Shown here in pieces: positions 1 to 8,309 of a DNA stretch of 64,000 nt. The translations under genes and the position numbers were made by a program. The stretch lies in NCBI GenBank assembly GCA_910588905.1, contig CAJURZ010000005.1:1-64000 (forward strand). Direction: 5' to 3'. The stretch comes from an uncultured Eggerthellaceae bacterium. Its GTDB lineage: Bacteria > Actinomycetota > Coriobacteriia > Coriobacteriales > Eggerthellaceae. The notes under the pieces were generated by a model, which saw only the letters and a list, made by a program, of their open reading frames with translations, did no database searches and was not told the origin of the DNA. Position 1 is the first letter of the stretch. Every line of letters starts with the position of its first letter.

Positions 1-1401
1 TTCCGCCTGATCGCTGGCTTCGGCGTTGGCTCCTGCATCCCGGTTGTGACCACCGTGTTCTCCGAGAGCATGCCTTCCAAGCAGCGCGGCATCTTCGTTA
101 CCTTCGGCATGGCCTTCATGGTCATGGGCTGGGTTATCGCTGGTCTTGTTGCAGCACCTATCTGCTCCAACCCTGTTTCGATCATCCCGGGCCTCACCGA
201 CGGCCAGATCACGCTCGCCAATGGCAGCGCCGCTGTGGAGAACTGGCGCATCTGCTACCTCATCGGCGCTCTGCCGGTGGTGTACGGCATCATCCTGTTC
301 TTCGTCATGCATGAGACGCCGCACTGGTATGCCAACCATGATCAGAAGGAGAAGGCCTGCATGCGCCTGACCCAGATCGTCAAGGCAACCCGTCACGTTG
401 ATGTCGAGTTCGATCCCAACCTGCTGATCGTTCCGCCGAAGCCGAAGAAGACCGGCCCGGCAGTGCTCTTCAGCTCCAAGTTCATCGTTGCTACCTGCGC
501 TATCTGGTCTGCATACTTCGTCGGCCAATTCTGCGTGTACGGCATGAACGCTTGGATCCCCACCTGGTTCCAGGGCAATGGCTTCACCCCTGCTGAGTCC
601 GTGACCCTGCAGACGTGGAACAATGTTGCTGCTATCGCTTCCAACATCTGCGTTGGCTTCATCTCTGACGCTATCGGCCGTAAGCGCGCTCTGTGGATCG
701 GCTGGGTGGCTTGCATCGTTGCCATCATCGCTTGCTCTGTGTTCGTGCCGATGTTCCCGGGCGAGGCTCCCGTGAACGGCGCTCCGCTGGCTGGCGCTGC
801 TGCTGGTAACTTCCTGCCCTGCATCTTCTTGATGCTGCTCTTCGGCTTCTGCCTGAACTACGCTATCACCGCTGTTCAGCCGCTGATGCCCGAGTCCTAC
901 CCCACCGCCCTGCGCAACACCGGTACCTCCTGGTGCCAGGCGTTCGCTCGCTTCGGTGGTTCTGGTTCCTCCATCGTCCTCGGCGCTGCTGCAGGCCTTG
1001 CGATGTTCCAGCATGACGTGAACGGCACCATGTCCAATAACTGGTCCATGGTCGTTCTCGTGCTCCTCATACCGTTCGTGCTCGGCCTCGTTTGCACCCT
1101 GCTGTTCGTTAAGAACACCGGTGGCAAGACCATGGACGAGCTCCAGCGGCTCTCCGAGGAGAATCCGATCTCTGAGACGGACGGCAATGGTCGCTTCTGG
1201 ATCATGATCGGCGTGGTGATCGTCAACTTCATCGGTTGCATCGTGTGCCCGCTGACCATCCCCGGCTTCTCCAAGACGGACATGGCTCTGCCTATCATGC
1301 TCGTTGCCATGCTGCTTCCGTTCATCTACTTCTTCGTGTTCGGTGGCCAGGGCCTCGGCAAGGAGAAGGAAGCTCGCACTAAGGGTGCTGAGATCCTCTA
1401 A
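1..1401 (+). CDS. MFS transporter, 5' end outside window (partial)
   Basis: The reading frame is open from base 1, so the real start lies upstream. The visible part begins near transmembrane segment 4 with RLIAGFGVGSCIPV, the typical R-x-x-x-GFG(V/I)G segment of sugar- or aromatic-acid-type major facilitator transporters. A cytoplasmic loop (DAIGRKRAL) matches the MFS loop motif. About eight hydrophobic helices follow. The C-terminus is longer than a 12-TM carrier needs: after the last expected helix and a charged loop there are two more hydrophobic segments before a basic tail. The substrate cannot be told from sequence. The gene is followed directly by an intrinsic terminator. Family assignment is firm; specificity is unknown. 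Confidence 0.88.
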   Translation, partial: FRLIAGFGVGSCIPVVTTVFSESMPSKQRGIFVTFGMAFMVMGWVIAGLVAAPICSNPVSIIPGLTDGQITLANGSAAVENWRICYLIGALPVVYGIILFFVMHETPHWYANHDQKEKACMRLTQIVKATRHVDVEFDPNLLIVPPKPKKTGPAVLFSSKFIVATCAIWSAYFVGQFCVYGMNAWIPTWFQGNGFTPAESVTLQTWNNVAAIASNICVGFISDAIGRKRALWIGWVACIVAIIACSVFVPMFPGEAPVNGAPLAGAAAGNFLPCIFLMLLFGFCLNYAITAVQPLMPESYPTALRNTGTSWCQAFARFGGSGSSIVLGAAAGLAMFQHDVNGTMSNNWSMVVLVLLIPFVLGLVCTLLFVKNTGGKTMDELQRLSEENPISETDGNGRFWIMIGVVIVNFIGCIVCPLTIPGFSKTDMALPIMLVAMLLPFIYFFVFGGQGLGKEKEARTKGAEIL

Positions 1402-1430
1402 GCACTATTAGCTCAAGGTAGCTTCAAAAA

Positions 1431-1456
1431 GGACCCGCCATCACGGCGGGTCCTTT
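1431..1456 (+). terminator. Intrinsic terminator after the MFS gene
   Basis: A perfect 9-bp stem (GGACCCGCC / GGCGGGTCC) with a 5-nt loop is preceded by an A-run and followed by TTT. It lies 30 bp after the transporter stop codon. Confidence 0.85.
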
Positions 1457-1486
1457 GCATGTCATAGCCCATATCTGGTTGCTTGT

Positions 1487-1506
1487 GGGTCGAACATGTT
1501 CGACCC
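1487..1506. repeat. Intergenic palindrome, member of a dispersed family
   Basis: GGGTCGAACATGTTCGACCC is a perfect 20-bp palindrome flanked on the right by CCTACG. Degenerate relatives follow at about 1539-1560 and 1590-1610 (GATCGACCCTTACGG). It lies between the convergent MFS and dehydratase-activase genes. Similar palindromes with different but self-complementary arms occur near 43731-43884, 55049 and 55792-55856. Confidence 0.75.
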
Positions 1507-1624
1507 CTACGAAGAACTTGCGGCAACGCTCTCGTAGAGATCGACCGTGGTTGGTTCCACCGTCATCTCCGGCGAGCTGCACGGGGGCGTTCATGATCGA
1601 CCCTTACGGCATCGGGGAGAGGGA

Positions 1625-2638
1625 TCAGGCAGATGTCTTGACAGCACCCTTGTCGCAGCGGTTGCCCCAGGAATCGATGATATCCCGATCGCGATAGACG
1701 CAGATGACCTCACAATGGTTCGCGCACTTCTGGCATTCCACTTCGCGGGTCTTGAAATCGAAATCCAGCATGGCTTCGAAATCGAAGGTACCGGTGGCGA
1801 AGGGCCCTGATTCCGCCTGGCGCACGGGGCCTGCATCGGCGGCCAAGAGGGCGGCGCCATAAGCTCCCATGAGATGGCCGTCTGCATCCACAGCCACGGG
1901 CATGCCCAGCAGCTTTTCGAAGGCATCCACCACGCCTGCATTCTTGGACACGCCACCCTGGAACACCACAGGAGCGGCGATGGTCTTTCCCTTGCCCACG
2001 TTATTCAGGTAATTCGAAGCTACTGCATGGCAGAGCCCAGCGATGATGTCTTGGCGTTCGTATCCCATCTGGATCTTATGCACCAAGTCGGATTCGGCGA
2101 ATACCGTGCAGCGGGCAGCGATATTCGCTGGTTTCTGGGAGGTGAGGGCGATGTCTCCGAATTCCTCCACTTCCACACCAAGGCGGTGGGCCTGGCTAGA
2201 GAGGAACGAGCCCGTTCCCGCAGCGCAGAGGGTGTTCATGGCGTAATCTACCGCAATGCCATCGGCAACGCAGATGATCTTGGAATCCTGACCGCCTATC
2301 TCAAGGATGGTGCGCACATCCGGATGCAGATGGGTGGTGCCTACCGCATGGGCCGTTATCTCATTCTTCACGACCGAGGCCCCGAGCATGGCTCCCACGA
2401 GACGTCGGGCGCTTCCCGTGGTGCCTGCGCCCACGATGCGCACCTCTTCTGTGTCGCTCTGGGTTCCGCCGCCCTCAGCTAGCTGCTGCTCGAGCTCGCG
2501 AACGACACGCTTGGAGGCTTCGGTGGGGTTGCCCTCCGTCCAGAGGTAGGAACGAGCGATGATCTGCCCGTCTTCGGTGATGACCACGCCTTTTGTGGAG
2601 ATGGAACCGATATCTATGCCGAGGTATGCATCGCTCAT
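1625..2638 (-). CDS. 2-hydroxyacyl-CoA dehydratase activase (BadF/BadG/HgdC family) with Cys-rich tail
   Basis: This is an ASKHA-fold ATPase that uses ATP hydrolysis to inject one electron from a [4Fe-4S] cluster into a 2-hydroxyacyl-CoA dehydratase. Evidence: phosphate-1 motif GIDIGSISTKGVV near the N-terminus, GAGTTGSARR, EIGGQDSK, and cluster-binding cysteines C138 (NTLCAAGTGSF) and C177 (ARCTVFAESDL), spaced 39 residues apart as in HgdC. At 337 aa it is longer than the roughly 260-aa classical activators. The extra C-terminus holds a C-x2-C-x3-C motif plus another Cys (CQKCANHC), as in the long activase-related fusion proteins. It is the last gene of a three-gene operon and overlaps its upstream neighbour by 4 bp. 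The substrate is unknown. Confidence 0.9.
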   Translation of the reverse strand: MSDAYLGIDIGSISTKGVVITEDGQIIARSYLWTEGNPTEASKRVVRELEQQLAEGGGTQSDTEEVRIVGAGTTGSARRLVGAMLGASVVKNEITAHAVGTTHLHPDVRTILEIGGQDSKIICVADGIAVDYAMNTLCAAGTGSFLSSQAHRLGVEVEEFGDIALTSQKPANIAARCTVFAESDLVHKIQMGYERQDIIAGLCHAVASNYLNNVGKGKTIAAPVVFQGGVSKNAGVVDAFEKLLGMPVAVDADGHLMGAYGAALLAADAGPVRQAESGPFATGTFDFEAMLDFDFKTREVECQKCANHCEVICVYRDRDIIDSWGNRCDKGAVKTSA

Positions 2639-3825
2639 AGCCGCGATCCTTTCTGCTTCTTCATGGCAAGCATGTCATAGAAAGCCTCTAACCGGGTATC
2701 CAGACCGGTATCGGAGGTTTGTGCATCGTAGGTGAGATAGAGGATGGGTATGGAATGGTCCTGGGCGATGCGCTGAAGCACCGGCTCGCAGTCTATCTCT
2801 GGGGTGCATCCGGCGGATTTCGCATGAACGATGCCATCGAAACCTTCTTTGGCGTAGCGCTTTGCCGCCACGATGGTCAGCGTGGATGTGGGGCCCATGT
2901 CATAGCGGATGTACTCTGAGGCCGACAGGCGCAGGTTCGCTTCGTTATAGCGAACGAACCGATTCGTCAGATTCATCATCCGATGTAGCTCCACGCCCAT
3001 GGCTAGAAGCTTCCGGTCTAACCCCAGGTTCGCCCGGGCATCTATGGCAGTGAACATCTCACCAACGATGCCGATGCGGATGGGATCCGCGGGCTTGTTC
3101 AGCGGAAGTGACCTGAAGCGGTCCATGGCCCGGGCGTAGATCTCATTCACGGTCTTGTCGTCGGTAGCCGTGCGCATATCGTCCATGAAGGCTTCCCAGG
3201 CTCGGTCGAAGGAACCGGGTTCAGCCTCGAATCCCGCATTCGCCAGATAGAAATCCATAGCCGCGTCGAGCTTGGTGGTCATGTTCGCCAGAGGGATCAA
3301 TCGGAGGGCTGCTCTGGGGACGTTGATGTCGGGATTCACCTGCTTCAGGCACTCTTTCGTCCAGGCAACGGCCGCTGAGCCCTCTAATCCGCGGGAGAAG
3401 TTCAGCATGCGGAAATCGTCATAGCCCATGTCATGCAGGATGGATTCTTGGAGTTCGCCATAGTAGCCCAAGCGGCAGGGGCCGCCGAATTGGACGATGA
3501 CGTTCGCCCCGGCCTCCAGAGCATCGGCGAAGTCTCCCAAGATGTGCTTGAAGGGGGTGCAAACATAGTCCGTGGAATTCTGCGTGCCTATCTCGTCGGT
3601 GCGGCGCGTGGCAGGCGGCAGGGGAAGGTATTCTGCGTTCAGCACCTGCTCTACGAAGAATTTGAACGCCGGATCATAGTAGCAATAGCGGAAGAATGCC
3701 ACACGGATGTGCTTATGTCGCTTGTCTGGCTTCTTCTTGCCGGGTGAGAACAGGGCGCGTAGGCTGCGGTCTTGAGTGACCGTGACCTGAGAGCGCAGGG
3801 ATTCGGGAGCATCGACCCTATCCAT
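2635..3825 (-). CDS. 2-hydroxyacyl-CoA dehydratase-like component
   Basis: This 396-aa protein has the two-lobed layout of the HgdB/FldB-type dehydratase subunits and of the matching region of long DUF2229-type fusion proteins. Visible conserved cysteines that could ligate an iron-sulfur cluster lie in YVCTPFKH, QFGGPCRLGYYGE and SAGCTPEIDC. The second lobe begins near IRIGIVGEMFT. It overlaps the upstream gene by 8 bp and the activase by 4 bp (ATGA), so the three are translationally coupled and probably form one complex. The actual substrate cannot be inferred. A radical dehydratase is expected from the family, but an accessory redox role is equally possible for this subfamily. Confidence 0.8.
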   Translation of the reverse strand: MDRVDAPESLRSQVTVTQDRSLRALFSPGKKKPDKRHKHIRVAFFRYCYYDPAFKFFVEQVLNAEYLPLPPATRRTDEIGTQNSTDYVCTPFKHILGDFADALEAGANVIVQFGGPCRLGYYGELQESILHDMGYDDFRMLNFSRGLEGSAAVAWTKECLKQVNPDINVPRAALRLIPLANMTTKLDAAMDFYLANAGFEAEPGSFDRAWEAFMDDMRTATDDKTVNEIYARAMDRFRSLPLNKPADPIRIGIVGEMFTAIDARANLGLDRKLLAMGVELHRMMNLTNRFVRYNEANLRLSASEYIRYDMGPTSTLTIVAAKRYAKEGFDGIVHAKSAGCTPEIDCEPVLQRIAQDHSIPILYLTYDAQTSDTGLDTRLEAFYDMLAMKKQKGSRL

Positions 3826-4813
3826 GGAGATAGCCTCCCTTCTGTTGGAAGCGCAGGATGTCCATGAAGCTCTCCACCCGTGTTTGGATGCCCGCGGTGC
3901 CGCTTTGGGCGTCGATCATGAGATTCAAGATGGGCGTGCCATGGATGTAGCGCATGATAGCGTCGTTGGTCATGGAATCAGGACCACAGGGGAACGCACT
4001 GATCAATACGATGCCGTCTACCTGGCCCTGGAGCATCAGGATAGAGCCGATGAGCTCCCGGCTGATGAGCCAGGGCATCGTATCGGTGAAACGGAAGCTC
4101 TCTTTGAAAGCCCTCTTCTTATCCGTCTCATCAGCGAAGAGGATGTAGGCTCCCGCTTCTATGAGCGCTTCGAGCACAGGCCCTGCCAGATAGGCGTCAT
4201 GAGAGATGTAGGGATGGGCGACCACCAGGATGACCAGAGGCCCTGCAGTGCCTGCTTCCCGGGCGCTCTGCCGTAGGCGGGCTATCTCCTTCAGTTGGAG
4301 CTCTTGGGCCTTCGCGGCTCGGGCGTCGGTTGCCCGTTGAGCTTTGAGCGCCGCTTTGTAGGCACGCTTTGCCGTGCGCTTGTCTCGTCCGAGCTCCTCC
4401 CCCAGCTGGATGTAGGCGCTCTGGGCTTCCTTCGCATCCGACATATCCTGGATGAGCAGGCTGACGACGGGAGTGTTGGTGTCGCGGAAGATGTTCGCAG
4501 TCATGTCAGGGAGCGCCTGGTACTTGGTGCAAAAGCCCTGGCGCGCGGACCCGCTGGCATAGGAGGGTATGAAAAGGGCGTCTACCCGGCCAACGAGGTC
4601 GTCTACATGACCGATGAATGCTTTGGATGCCAAGCAGCTCTCATCGGAAGAGAGGGAGTCTCCTTTAGTGAGGATGGAAAGATCAGTAGGACGACTCTCT
4701 ATCACCGTGAGACCCAATTCGCTGAAGAATGTTTTCCACAGCGGATAGAAGCGGTAGGTCAGCAACGCTTGGGGAATACCGATGGTCTCTATGTTCATAA
4801 CTTCTGGCCGCAA
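3818..4813 (-). CDS. Acyl-CoA dehydratase activase-related protein (DUF2229-like)
   Basis: The N-terminus (IGIPQALLTYRFYPLWKTFF) is the hallmark of the DUF2229 domain found in the middle of about 1400-residue fusion proteins that join activase and dehydratase modules. Further family signatures are DESCLASKAFIGHV and GFCTKYQALPDM. The protein is 331 aa and promoter-proximal in its operon. In this organism the fusion is split into three separate overlapping genes. The start is uncertain: a TTG at 4813 with GAGGA just upstream, or an ATG at 4798 that lacks a clear ribosome site. The function is inferred only from family and context. Confidence 0.78.
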   Translation of the reverse strand: MRPEVMNIETIGIPQALLTYRFYPLWKTFFSELGLTVIESRPTDLSILTKGDSLSSDESCLASKAFIGHVDDLVGRVDALFIPSYASGSARQGFCTKYQALPDMTANIFRDTNTPVVSLLIQDMSDAKEAQSAYIQLGEELGRDKRTAKRAYKAALKAQRATDARAAKAQELQLKEIARLRQSAREAGTAGPLVILVVAHPYISHDAYLAGPVLEALIEAGAYILFADETDKKRAFKESFRFTDTMPWLISRELIGSILMLQGQVDGIVLISAFPCGPDSMTNDAIMRYIHGTPILNLMIDAQSGTAGIQTRVESFMDILRFQQKGGYLHG

Positions 4814-5096
4814 GGGTCCTCATCGCCTCTCTTTCGCAGGGGAGGTCAGAGCGGGTTTGGTTGCAAGGGGGCATTGTATCGCTTTCGTGGAGGACGGGTT
4901 CAGCCGCAGCGGTTCAGAACGGTGCATGAAAGGGTACGAGACGGTACTGAATGGATGAAGGCCTGGGTAGGATCCGGTGCGGATCGGCGGGGGATCGCTG
5001 TCGAAATGGGGTTCACGGGATGACGCAGTCCTGTCAAGCGTCTGTCAGATGCGCTGGTCATACTCAAGGGTGCAAAGAGCGAGGGAGGTGCGCGGG

Positions 5097-5774
5097 TTGG
5101 TGAAGCGAAGATCGAACAAGACGCTTTGGGCAGGATGTGCCTGCGGACTCCTGTGCGCTCTCTGCGTTGGGGCATACCTGCTGTCGGTGGATGGAGAGAA
5201 GCGCGCTGCCGAAGCGGAGATGCTCTCGCGCTATGGGGGTGATCAGGTGCAAGCCTGCGTTGCGAAGCATGATATCGCCGCAGGGGAGACCGTGACCGAG
5301 GGCGATGTGGAAGAGCGCACCTGGATAGCATCGCTCTTGCCTGCAGATGCAGTGTTGCGCCGGGAAGAGGCAGTGGGCAAGCAAGTAGGGTCCACCATCT
5401 TGATGGGAGAAGTGATATCAACCGCTCGGTTCGGGTTCGATTCCTCTGCCATCGATGTACCCCAAGGTGCCTATGCCCTCAGCGTTCCCGCGAAGGAAGT
5501 GCAGGCGGTGGGAGGGGCGCTGTGCCCTGGTGTGGCAGCCGACGTCTACGCCGTGGGGCCCAGCTCCACCACCAAGTTAGCTTCTGAGGCGCTGATCTTG
5601 GCCACGAGCGCTTCTCAGGATGGGAAAGGGTCTGGAGCAGATGCTTGGGTGACGTTGGCGGTGCGGCCCTCCTGTGTTCAGGAGATGATCCAAGCGGCTG
5701 AAAGCCAGACGCTCTACTTCGCACTGCCAGGACCGTCTGGTGTTGAAGACAGCTCGGAAGGGGAGGAGCGATGA
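5097..5774 (+). CDS. cpaB: Flp pilus assembly protein CpaB/RcpC-like (SAF domain)
   Basis: This is the first gene of the Tad/Flp pilus operon. It has one N-terminal membrane segment (WAGCACGLLCALCVGAYLL) followed by a SAF-like domain containing AKHDIAAGETVTEGDVEER and GKQVGSTILMGEVIS, typical of CpaB/RcpC proteins. The start is chosen at TTG 5097, 8 nt after GGAGG at 5084-5088. GTG 5100 is the alternative. An in-frame extension back to 4977 has no ribosome site. The gene overlaps tadZ by 4 bp (ATGA). Role in the family: periplasmic or envelope assembly factor of the pilus. In a monoderm its partner cannot be a secretin, so it presumably acts at the outer face of the membrane. Confidence 0.85.
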   Translation: MVKRRSNKTLWAGCACGLLCALCVGAYLLSVDGEKRAAEAEMLSRYGGDQVQACVAKHDIAAGETVTEGDVEERTWIASLLPADAVLRREEAVGKQVGSTILMGEVISTARFGFDSSAIDVPQGAYALSVPAKEVQAVGGALCPGVAADVYAVGPSSTTKLASEALILATSASQDGKGSGADAWVTLAVRPSCVQEMIQAAESQTLYFALPGPSGVEDSSEGEER

Positions 5775-7207
5775 GCGGGACTGTGGCGCTCTGCGCCGAT
5801 GAGATGAGCTTGAGGATGCCACGGTTATTGGGGTTGGAAGATGTGGCATTGGAGAACATCAGCTGGCTTGAGACCTATACGAGTGGGTCTGCATTGCGCG
5901 CGGCTGTGGCGGCGGGACGGGGATTCGAGGAGGTTTGGATCGTCTCAAGTCAGGATGTTCCCGAAGTGAACCTCGTAGCCGCCCTTCGGAGAGACGGGTT
6001 CGCGGGTGCCATCATGATGGTCACGCGCGACCAGGGAGGCTCCTGTCGTTCCCGGGCAGCTTCGGCGGGTGTCACTGAGGTGGAGGATCCAGAAGGGTTC
6101 AGCCATCGCTTTGCCGTGGAGCTGCGCCGAAAAGCGCGCATGGGGGAGACTGCCCATGCCTTTTCGGAGGGTATCGGAACACCTTTGAGCGGCAATCCAC
6201 GCACAGGGTGCCAGACGGCTGCAGCTCCGTCAGCGTCTTTGCAGGAATGCAAGGGGAGCGGCCTGCTCATGACCGTTGTCAGTGGCAGTGGCGGAGTAGG
6301 TAAGAGCGTGGTGGCGGCTTGCCTGGCGGCTCAGTTGGCAAAACATGGAGCGCGCGTGCTCCTGCTCGATTGCGATCTGCAATTCGGGATGCTTCCGCGC
6401 GCCTTCGGCCAAGAGGAGCCCCTGACCTTCGAGGAGTTGCTTCCGGATGCTTCTCTGCTGGAGAAGGTGGCGAAGCATACGAAGGCCGGAGAAGTGGCCC
6501 TTGTGGGTGCCCCTGCATGGTTGGAGCGCAGCGAATCGTTGGCAGGGAACGTGCCAGACCTCGCCTCGGCTGCAACGGCTCAGTTCGATATCGTGGTGGC
6601 GGACCTTGGAGCAGATTGGTCTGATATGCACGCCGCTCTGTTGGAGATGGCTTCATGCACGCTGTTCTTGGTGGATCAAAGGTCAGGAAGCATCCGAGCC
6701 TGTCAGCATGCCCTGGAGCTGTGTCAAAGGATGGGGATCGCGGCGGGTGCCTTCTCCTTCGCCTTGAATCACTGCTCGAAGACAGCTTCGTTCATCCCCG
6801 CTGATGTCTCATATGCCCTCGGCGGCGTGCTCGTGCAGGAGCTGAGCGACGGAGGCCCTGAGGTAGATGAGCTTTGCAGCTTGGGAGCCATCAAGGAACT
6901 GGCGGCTTCGGCGAACCCCTTCGCTCGCAGCGTTGAGAAGCTGGCAGCCACGCTCTTTCCCGCTTGGGTGGAAGCTTCTGAGATCGAAACAGAGGGGAAG
7001 AGCGGCTTTGCCACTTTCTGGGGATTCGGCCGCTCCCGGCGTGGACGAAGGGGAGGCAGGCGGGATGAGCCCTTCGTCATCAAGGCCGGTGCACCCCATC
7101 TGGAGGCGACTCAAGAGCGTGTGGCGTCTGGTGATGCAGGTTGGAGCGGTGAGCCCGGGTCGAAGCGAGGAATGACGGGACGGCATGGAAGGGAGGTGCG
7201 CGCATGA
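5771..7207 (+). CDS. cpaE: Tad pilus ATPase TadZ/CpaE (MinD-like)
   Basis: This 478-aa protein has an N-terminal receiver-like region lacking a clear phosphoacceptor pattern and a MinD/ParA-type P-loop at about residues 171-178 (GSGGVGKS, deviant Walker A). LLLDCDLQFGMLPRAF and DIVVADLGADWSDMHAALL follow. TadZ/CpaE proteins place the pilus machine at a defined site in the cell. A basic stretch (GRSRRGRRGGRR) and a poorly conserved tail end the protein. Its start overlaps cpaB and its stop overlaps cpaF, both by 4 bp, so cpaB-cpaE-cpaF form one translationally coupled set. Confidence 0.9.
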   Translation: MSGTVALCADEMSLRMPRLLGLEDVALENISWLETYTSGSALRAAVAAGRGFEEVWIVSSQDVPEVNLVAALRRDGFAGAIMMVTRDQGGSCRSRAASAGVTEVEDPEGFSHRFAVELRRKARMGETAHAFSEGIGTPLSGNPRTGCQTAAAPSASLQECKGSGLLMTVVSGSGGVGKSVVAACLAAQLAKHGARVLLLDCDLQFGMLPRAFGQEEPLTFEELLPDASLLEKVAKHTKAGEVALVGAPAWLERSESLAGNVPDLASAATAQFDIVVADLGADWSDMHAALLEMASCTLFLVDQRSGSIRACQHALELCQRMGIAAGAFSFALNHCSKTASFIPADVSYALGGVLVQELSDGGPEVDELCSLGAIKELAASANPFARSVEKLAATLFPAWVEASEIETEGKSGFATFWGFGRSRRGRRGGRRDEPFVIKAGAPHLEATQERVASGDAGWSGEPGSKRGMTGRHGREVRA

Positions 7208-8166
7208 CGCTCTCTGAGCGGGTGCGTACGGTTGGCTTTGCGGGGTCTCAGGCATCTCCGGAGACAGGAGCACCGCTCACGGTGGCGGAGTTGCGCCGTG
7301 ATATCAAGGGGGTTGCATCCTTTGAGGCTATCGCCCAGATGCTGGCTGACAAGCCGCAGGCTGCCAAGAACGAGCTAAGGGTTGCTTGCCAACAGGCGCT
7401 CAGCACTGCAAAGTGGGATCGCTTGGGGGTGGAGGACAAGCGGCTTCTGACCGAGCAGTTGATCGATGTGGTGTTCGGCATGGGCCCCTTGGAGACGCTC
7501 ATCGAAGACGACGGAGTCACTGAGGTCATGGTCAATGGTGGCCGGGAAGTCTACTTCGAACGGGGTGGCCGCATCGTGAAGAGCGATATCGCCTTCGAGA
7601 GCGATGATCAGGTGCGCGTGCTGATCGACCGCATCATCGGGCCGTTGGGCCGTCGCATCGATGAGTCCTCCCCCATGGTGAACGCGCGCTTACCCCAAGG
7701 CCATCGGGTGAATGCCGTCATCCCGCCCATCACGCCTGATGGCCCGCACTTGACCATCCGTGCTTTCGGGAAACGATCTTTGACCTTGGGAGAGATGGTG
7801 CAGGCCGGTTCGCTCAGCACGGGTCTCGCCTGCTATCTGGGGTGGCTGATAGCGTTCCGGAAGAACGTCGTGGTATCGGGGGGAACAGGCAGCGGTAAGA
7901 CCACGCTCTTGAATGCGCTCTCTTGTCTCATCGGTCCTGATGAGCGTGTGGTGACCATCGAGGATTCCCTTGAGCTCAAGCTGTCTCCGAGGGCACATGT
8001 GGTCAGGATGGAGGCCCGGCCTCGGAATGCGGAAGGATGCGGAGAGGTGACCATCCGCGATCTGGTCATCAATGCTCTGCGCATGAGGCCCGACCGGATC
8101 ATCGTGGGTGAATGCCGCTCATCCGAGGCCCTGGATATGCTCCAGGCTATGAAAAAAAGATATTAG
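7204..8166 (+). CDS. cpaF: Pilus assembly ATPase CpaF/TadA, 5' part, interrupted by the mobile element
   Basis: This is the N-terminal 314 codons of the type II/IV secretion-family ATPase that powers Flp pilus assembly. It shows Walker A GGTGSGKTT near residue 226, an Asp-box region (VTIEDSLEL) and Walker B region RPDRIIVGECRSSEALDML. After GCTATGAA at 8146-8153 the frame runs into the mobile element and stops after MKKRY. The product is truncated at 320 aa and lacks the His box and C-terminal domain. The missing part lies at 19839-20240. Joining the two through one copy of GCTATGAA gives an intact 447-codon gene. The start overlaps tadZ by ATGA. Confidence 0.9.
   Translation: MTLSERVRTVGFAGSQASPETGAPLTVAELRRDIKGVASFEAIAQMLADKPQAAKNELRVACQQALSTAKWDRLGVEDKRLLTEQLIDVVFGMGPLETLIEDDGVTEVMVNGGREVYFERGGRIVKSDIAFESDDQVRVLIDRIIGPLGRRIDESSPMVNARLPQGHRVNAVIPPITPDGPHLTIRAFGKRSLTLGEMVQAGSLSTGLACYLGWLIAFRKNVVVSGGTGSGKTTLLNALSCLIGPDERVVTIEDSLELKLSPRAHVVRMEARPRNAEGCGEVTIRDLVINALRMRPDRIIVGECRSSEALDMLQAMKKRY
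8146..8153 (+). repeat. attL core octamer
   Basis: GCTATGAA within cpaF codons Ala-Met-Asn. To the left is cpaF sequence and to the right is element DNA (AAAAAGATATTAG). It is identical to the octamer at 19839-19846. In both places GCT starts a codon in the cpaF frame. Confidence 0.85.
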
Positions 8167-8218
8167 CTTTCAGTTAGGAAATGGAAATGATGCTGAACAA
8201 TGGAAAGCGCTCTGAACT

Positions 8219-8309
8219 GGGCAAATACGATTCGGTAAAGAAACACGGTTTCTGGCAAACAATGCCGATTCGGGCAAACAGCGCGGAATTTTCCCGTTCG
8301 TTTCCCGTT
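8219..8309. other. Left-end integrase arm-site candidates
   Basis: Two direct copies of TTCCCGTT lie at 8291-8298 and 8302-8309. A second short repeat, GGCAAACA, occurs at 8254-8261 and 8273-8280 with a related GGCAAATA at 8219-8226. The TTCCCGTT pair recurs at the right end (19735-19742, 19747-19754). Paired repeats near both ends are expected for arm-type binding sites of tyrosine integrases. This role is inferred. Confidence 0.45.

Noticed and set aside
1455..1624. Possible small genes between the MFS transporter and the activase
   Set aside because: The frames follow a terminator and run through palindromic repeats, without ribosome sites.
4295..5023. Plus-strand open frame of 242 codons opposite the DUF2229-like gene
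   Set aside because: It is the complement of a clearly recognised gene and shows no domain or start signal.
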